Positions 59,701-64,000 of a stretch of DNA of 64,000 nt are shown here, piece after piece. Numbering within the stretch: the first letter of the stretch is position 1; every line of letters starts with the position of its first letter. The translations under genes and the position numbers were made by a program. The notes under the pieces were generated by a model. That model worked only from the letters and a program-made list of their open reading frames with translations, had not been told where the DNA came from and ran no database searches. The DNA is from Sciurus carolinensis (Eukaryota; Chordata; Mammalia; Rodentia; Sciuridae), in contig NC_062227.1 of NCBI RefSeq assembly GCF_902686445.1, positions 26,280,777-26,344,776 on the forward strand, given 5' to 3'.

Positions 59701-60150
59701 TCTGAGCACAGAATGTGACTATCCTCATTGTAAGCTTGCCACCATAACTTGGGACCCTAAGGCTAAGACAATAATCAATCTGCTCTGGATACTCTGTAAG
59801 AATCTTGTGTTTCTGGCTGCTCTCACTCTCGGGGTTAAAGAATATTGACCAGTCTATAATCATATTCACGTTCTCAATTTGGGATGTGTGTGTGTGTGTG
59901 TGTGTGTGAGACAGAGGGAGAGAAACACCATCAATTTTGGTTCCCTTTTCAAGAGACAGCTGAACTGCACAATTTATCCATACCTTACTTCCGATACCTT
60001 TTTTTATCCTGTATTCTAGAACCCTGCTCTGATTGGTGCATCCACTCAACAACAAAAATGAAATGTTTGTGTTTTCTCTCTGCAATAGAGATATTTTTAG
60101 TATTGCATTAATAATAATTAAGATATATTAAGATATATATAAATATATAA
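59271..60150. other. Unassigned DNA with two microsatellites
   Basis: (TC)n at about 59665-59694 and (GT)n at about 59886-59909. The 110- and 98-residue minus frames at 59263-59595 overlap each other and lack a domain. The 130-residue minus frame at 59693-60085 includes the GT tract. Confidence 0.45.
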
Positions 60151-60154
60151 ACTC

Positions 60155-60183
60155 AAATATTTCTTTATAATAAAGAAATATTT
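60155..60183. repeat. Perfect 14-bp palindrome with 1-nt centre
   Basis: AAATATTTCTTTAT (60155-60168), one A, then its exact reverse complement ATAAAGAAATATTT (60170-60183). It lies in very AT-rich DNA. A neighbouring 24-bp word at about 60088-60112 is imperfectly repeated at 60177-60201. Confidence 0.9.
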
Positions 60184-60539
60184 TTAATATTGTATTAATA
60201 TTAAAAAGTTAGGTTTGGACAAGCCGTCTGGCTTCTCACTCACACTCCCCTTCACCAGGTTAATATTATTTTGCCTTCTCTGCCAGAAATCACATTATCT
60301 TGCCCACAAGGTCCCAAATACTCAGTGTTGACTGTGAAAAAAAGGATGCTGGCCAAGGAATGAGGACATTTGCATTCTTCACAGGACAGAAGTTTACTTT
60401 GGACAAATCGCTCCCTTTTAGAGGTTTGTTCAAAGCCCTTTGAAAATGAGTAATTGAAATACAATAGTTTTACACTTCCTGGCAGAATTTTTTTTTTTTA
60501 TTTTCATCATCTCAATAAGCTGACAGAAGAAGACCTAGA

Positions 60540-60650
60540 GGCCAGGGATGTGCTTTAGTGGTAAAATGCTTGCCTAGCACGTGCAAAGACCTGCAATCTT
60601 TAGCACGACAATGAATGACTGATTGAATGAACAAATAAAATAAGACATAT
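60540..60650 (+). mobile_element. ID SINE
   Basis: 'gccagggatgtgctttagtg', 'gtaaaatgcttgcctagcac' and 'gtgcaaagacctgcaatctt', then an A-rich (GAAT/AATA) tail. It is the only plain ID on the plus strand here. Confidence 0.85.
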
Positions 60651-60739
60651 TCAGTGTTCCAAATTCTGCAAACTATATAATAAGTAAATTGCCCTTTTTT
60701 ATTTTTGGATGATTAAAATTTGTTAAAATGTGTCAATTT

Positions 60740-60905
60740 TTACTAAGTGTTAGGCACTGTTTAATATTTTACATATTAATATAAATGTACATTTATTTTT
60801 GATTTGAGCCTCACAATGACTTCATGACTCAAGCTCAATAGTTAATTCCTTTGTAATTATGATGAACTCATTTCCAAAACCCCATATGAGTAACTAGAAC
60901 AAGGA
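60740..60905 (-). mobile_element. MIR-like SINE
   Basis: 'actaagtgttaggcactgtt', 'ttgagcctcacaatgacttc' and 'gatgaactcatttccaaaac' follow reversed MIR order. Confidence 0.5.
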
Positions 60906-61904
60906 GACCAGTAATAATTAGTAAGTTTTCAGAATATTGAAAACATGATGAAATAATTAAACCAAATGAACTTATCTAGAAGAATGTACTTAAGAACTTC
61001 AGTAAACATTTTTTTTACAAGGCACTCGTAGGATATTTAAAAAGCTGATCATATATACTGTAAAAAACTCAAAGTACTAAAATGATATATATCTTTTTGT
61101 GATGAAAATAAAATTAGAGTAGAAATTAAAACAAAAGTAAACTGTGAAACCACCATATACTGAAGATTAAAAGCATCCTTTTAAATAACTTACAGTTCAA
61201 AGATGAATCAAAACAAAATATAGGAAAACCCCACGTATCAAAACTGAAGAATAGCTAATATAATACTTGGAATGAAATGTACAGCTTTAACTGTTCATAT
61301 TAAAAGAGAAAGACAAATGAGCTCAACATACATCTTCAGAAGTTAGGAAAAAAGAAACTAATTTAATCCCAAGAAGGTATAGAGAAGAAAAAAATAAAGT
61401 GAAAGAAAAAAAACTGATGAAATAGAAAAGCAAACTTCAGATCATTGAAGATAGAAGTTGCATTTTTGAATAGACTAACAAAATTGATACAGGAAAAAGA
61501 AAGCCTATAATTTCAAAAATAAAAAGTTACATAATTGTAGAATATGTTTCAAAAACTCAAAATAAACAAGCAAACAAATGCCCAAACTAAAAAACAGTGA
61601 GAATACTGTGAAGAACTTTCTGGTCAAAACAATTAAAATTTAGATCAAATGGACTAATTAATAGATAATTTACCAAATGGACAATTGGCCATAATGACTT
61701 AAGAAGAAAAACATCACCCAAGCCCAAATCCAAAAAACTGACTCCCCACCCAGTTCGTTCTTCTAAGTATTCAGGGAACAAATAAAAACCAATTGTTTAG
61801 TAATTTCTATAGAAATGCAAAAGAGAGGAAGCATTCAGAAGTCTACTTAGTGAGGTAGTAAACAAATTTGCAATATATTAAAAACATAATGAATCACTAC
61901 TAGT

Positions 61905-62125
61905 GTTTTTTTTTTTTTTTGTACTGGAGATTGAACTTAGGGGCACTTGAACACTAAGCCACACCCTCAGTTCTATTTTGTATTTTATTTAGAGACAGGG
62001 TCTCACTGAGTTGCTTAGCACCGTGGTGTTGCTGAGGCTGCCTTTGAATTTGAGATCCTCCTGCCTCAGTTTCCTGAGCTGCTGGGATTACAGGCATTTG
62101 CCACCAGTCACTGTACCCTGTTACT
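61905..62125 (-). mobile_element. B1-dID SINE inside L1
   Basis: T-rich tail, then 'gtactggagattgaacttag', 'cactaagccacaccctcagt', 'gacagggtctcactgagttg' and 'tgctgggattacaggcattt'. L1 ORF2 sequence lies on both sides. Confidence 0.93.
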
Positions 62126-62833
62126 GAGTGATTTTATACAAAGAATAAAGCATTGGTTGTTGTTATACAATTTCCCAATATACTTTGCAATATTAATAAA
62201 TTCATTGAAATTAAATAACAAGTTTATCTCAATGGATGTGGGAAAATATTTTACAAGAACTCCTGAAAAAAAAAATTCTTAGCCAACTAGAAATAAAGGG
62301 AAATTCTTTAGTCAATGGAATCTACAAAATGTTCCAGCAGATATAGTATGTTGGGATAGCAAAATCTTTTCTTCTGGGATTAGGAACACGAGAGGAAGCA
62401 CCACTTTTATTCAGTCTTTTACTAAAGTCTTCAACCTGCATAGGACAGTAAATAAGTAAGCAAATAAATAAATAGAAGGTGGAAGGTGTGAAAGGAAGAA
62501 AAGTCATCTTCATTGGGCAATACAAACTTTGTGTATGGAGGATTTTACAGATTACTAGAGTTAATAAGAGAAGTTGGTGATTTTTCTAAATTTAAAATTA
62601 AAAATTGACATTCAAAGATCTGTACACCAATAACAAAATTTAGAAAACAAAATTTAAAGGTAACATTTCATTTGCTGTGATTTGAAGTATCTTGGAATAA
62701 ATTTGACAAAAGATATACCTTTCTAAACTTATGCAAATTCTGTTTAAAAAGATCTAAATAAATGGAGTTATACCCTATGGGAATGCAATGGAAAAATAAA
62801 AATGGAACCATTGAATTATCCTATAATGGGTCT

Positions 62834-63410
62834 GTTGCTGGAGGAGTTCCTAGAGAGGGGAACCTCAACTCAGGACCAGTGAGATTCTGGATGTACATGT
62901 TGGAAAAGAATTTCAACACGTACCAGTGCAGGAATAGAGTTTTATTTAAGAAAGCAAGGAATACTAACTTAAGTGGGGAATGTTGACCAACTTAGGAGCA
63001 AAAGATGCGTTTGGGGGTTTTCTGACTCATTTTTAAAAGGAAAATTGGTGAGGGATAAGCTTGGGAAGGTACATAAGGGTGACATCAGTCTGGTGATCTC
63101 AAGATGGTTTGTGGCGATCTGGTCAGTCTTAGGATCCGTAGGCTATGTGGTCTCCGTTATCTGATCAATAGACAATGCGGGAGAGTCCCCTAGGTTATAT
63201 ACTTCTTAAATTATTATATTTCTCTTTACTTAACTTGTTTATTGAGGGGGAGTATAAAAGTGTCAAGGTAATCATCATAAATCAGTGAAATTAAGGATTT
63301 ACAGATTTATAAAGTCAGTGGATTTATGGATTTATAAATTCATAGAGTTATTGATTTCTCAGAAATTTGGGAGTGACAGGCTGGGGAGAGAGACTGACTT
63401 GGGGAGTGAC
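62834..63410 (-). mobile_element. LTR-like insertion in L1, family unknown
   Basis: Read on the minus strand, the block starts 'tgtcactcc' (63410), has a TATATAA near 63200, an AATAAA near 62945, and ends '...cagcaaca' (62834). This is the order of U3, R and U5 in an LTR. L1 phrases stop before it and resume after it. No clean duplicated target was found, and a second 'gggagtgaca' at 63371 makes the edge uncertain. Confidence 0.4.
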
Positions 63411-64000
63411 AGGCATGGAAAAGTATGCAGAACCTTAGATTAAAATGATAACTCCTCATCCTTCCTTTATATCTCCTTTCTACCCATTTTTAAAGTTTCT
63501 TCTGTGCTACTTTAAATCTGTGGAGTCAGTTCCATCCCAAGCTTCAATAGACTTTTTGCCTTTCAAAATCTGCTGTTTGGATATTATTGCATTGTACATA
63601 GGAATTCAAAGGGCCAAGATTGAACATTATTTAATAAAAATAAAAAGATGGAGGGACTTAGTCCAGATACTAAAGCTTATGAGATGATAGAATTTAAAAC
63701 AAAGAGAGGGCACAAATTGCTAGTTCAATGGAAGAGAATGAATAATTAAACACACATATGTGGAGACTTGATTTATGATAAAGATGCCCTAGAAAGTTTA
63801 TACTTTTCATAGCATAATTATGTGGCAATTCACTATCCACATGGGGCTCCATGAAATCACCTCTTTTGCTCACATCATACACAAAAATCAAAGTGGATGA
63901 AAGTTTTAAGTATAAAAGTCAAACTCTAAAATTTTCAAAGGACAACAGAGGAGAACAACTTCATCAGCTTAGGAGAGATACATCAAGATCACCAGTCATT

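Larger units (their letters stand above)
60990..64000 (+). mobile_element. Degenerate L1 ORF2, interrupted, running off the window
   Basis: Old L1 ORF2 phrases in order: 'gatgaaatagaaaagcaaac', 'gaatagactaacaaaattga', 'accaaatggacaattggcca', 'ttagccaactagaaataaag', 'ttggaataaatttgacaaaa', 'gatctaaataaatggagtta'. After a break come 'attcaaagggccaagattga', 'tccacatggggctccatgaa' and 'catacacaaaaatcaaagtg'. Stops and frameshifts throughout. Its 3' end lies beyond 64000. Confidence 0.8.

Noticed and set aside
59693..60085. 130-residue minus frame
   Set aside because: It includes the GT tract read as a repeated dipeptide and shows no known domain.
63240..63360. Plus-strand TATAAAA near 63252 as a promoter
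   Set aside because: It lies in an AT-rich, locally repetitive stretch within the LTR-like block. The minus-strand signals fit an LTR better, and no plus-strand gene follows.

Overview
The window looks like nuclear genomic DNA from a squirrel-family rodent (ground squirrel, marmot or relative). Three things point there. There are many copies of a dimeric SINE in which a 7SL/B1-like half is joined to a tRNA-Ala/ID-like half (the B1-dID type). There are short ID elements ending in the 'gctggggattgaaccc' box. The same L1 3' end, finishing in 'actaattagaacaaat' plus an A tail, recurs on both strands. The sequence is AT-rich with no operons, ribosome-binding sites, rRNA or CRISPR. I could not recognise a complete protein-coding gene. 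The open frames are short and lie in repeats, low-complexity DNA or unassigned DNA.

The one gene-like landmark is a GC- and CpG-rich block at about 27.4-28.56 kb. It reads as a CpG-island promoter. A start codon in good Kozak context at 27782 is followed 14 bases later by a strong donor-like CAG|GTAC at 27797/27798. This would fit a first coding exon, or a tiny second exon, with a long intron following. The gene is not identified.

Layout: 0-8.8 kb has two L1 tails on the minus strand, and an old L2 split by a plus-strand L1 with perfect target-site duplications. 8.8-16.5 kb is mostly unassigned DNA with MIR/L2 traces, a diverged pair of about 95-130 bp blocks, and an ancient LTR-like repeat. 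16.6-18.6 kb has a possible retrocopy remnant and an L1 interrupted by a solo LTR. 18.6-26 kb is AT-rich with an ancient L1, a MER5-like element, and an LTR inserted in a MIR. 27.4-28.6 kb is the CpG island. 29.6-32.1 kb has an L1 tail, a twin-primed L1 scrap and a solo LTR. 32.9-38.6 kb is a dense nest of old minus-strand L1 carrying SINEs, LTRs and a Tigger-like DNA transposon. 39-56 kb is sparse DNA with SINEs, MIRs, LTRs, a long CTTT tract and an L1 that may carry a 3' transduction. 56-64 kb is AT-rich, ending in a degenerate plus-strand L1 ORF2 broken by a SINE and by an LTR-like block.

Repeat-family names come from remembered consensus features, not from a search. Boundaries are approximate unless a target-site duplication is given. 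No previously undescribed functional system is visible. The most useful observations concern insertion history and the unidentified promoter.
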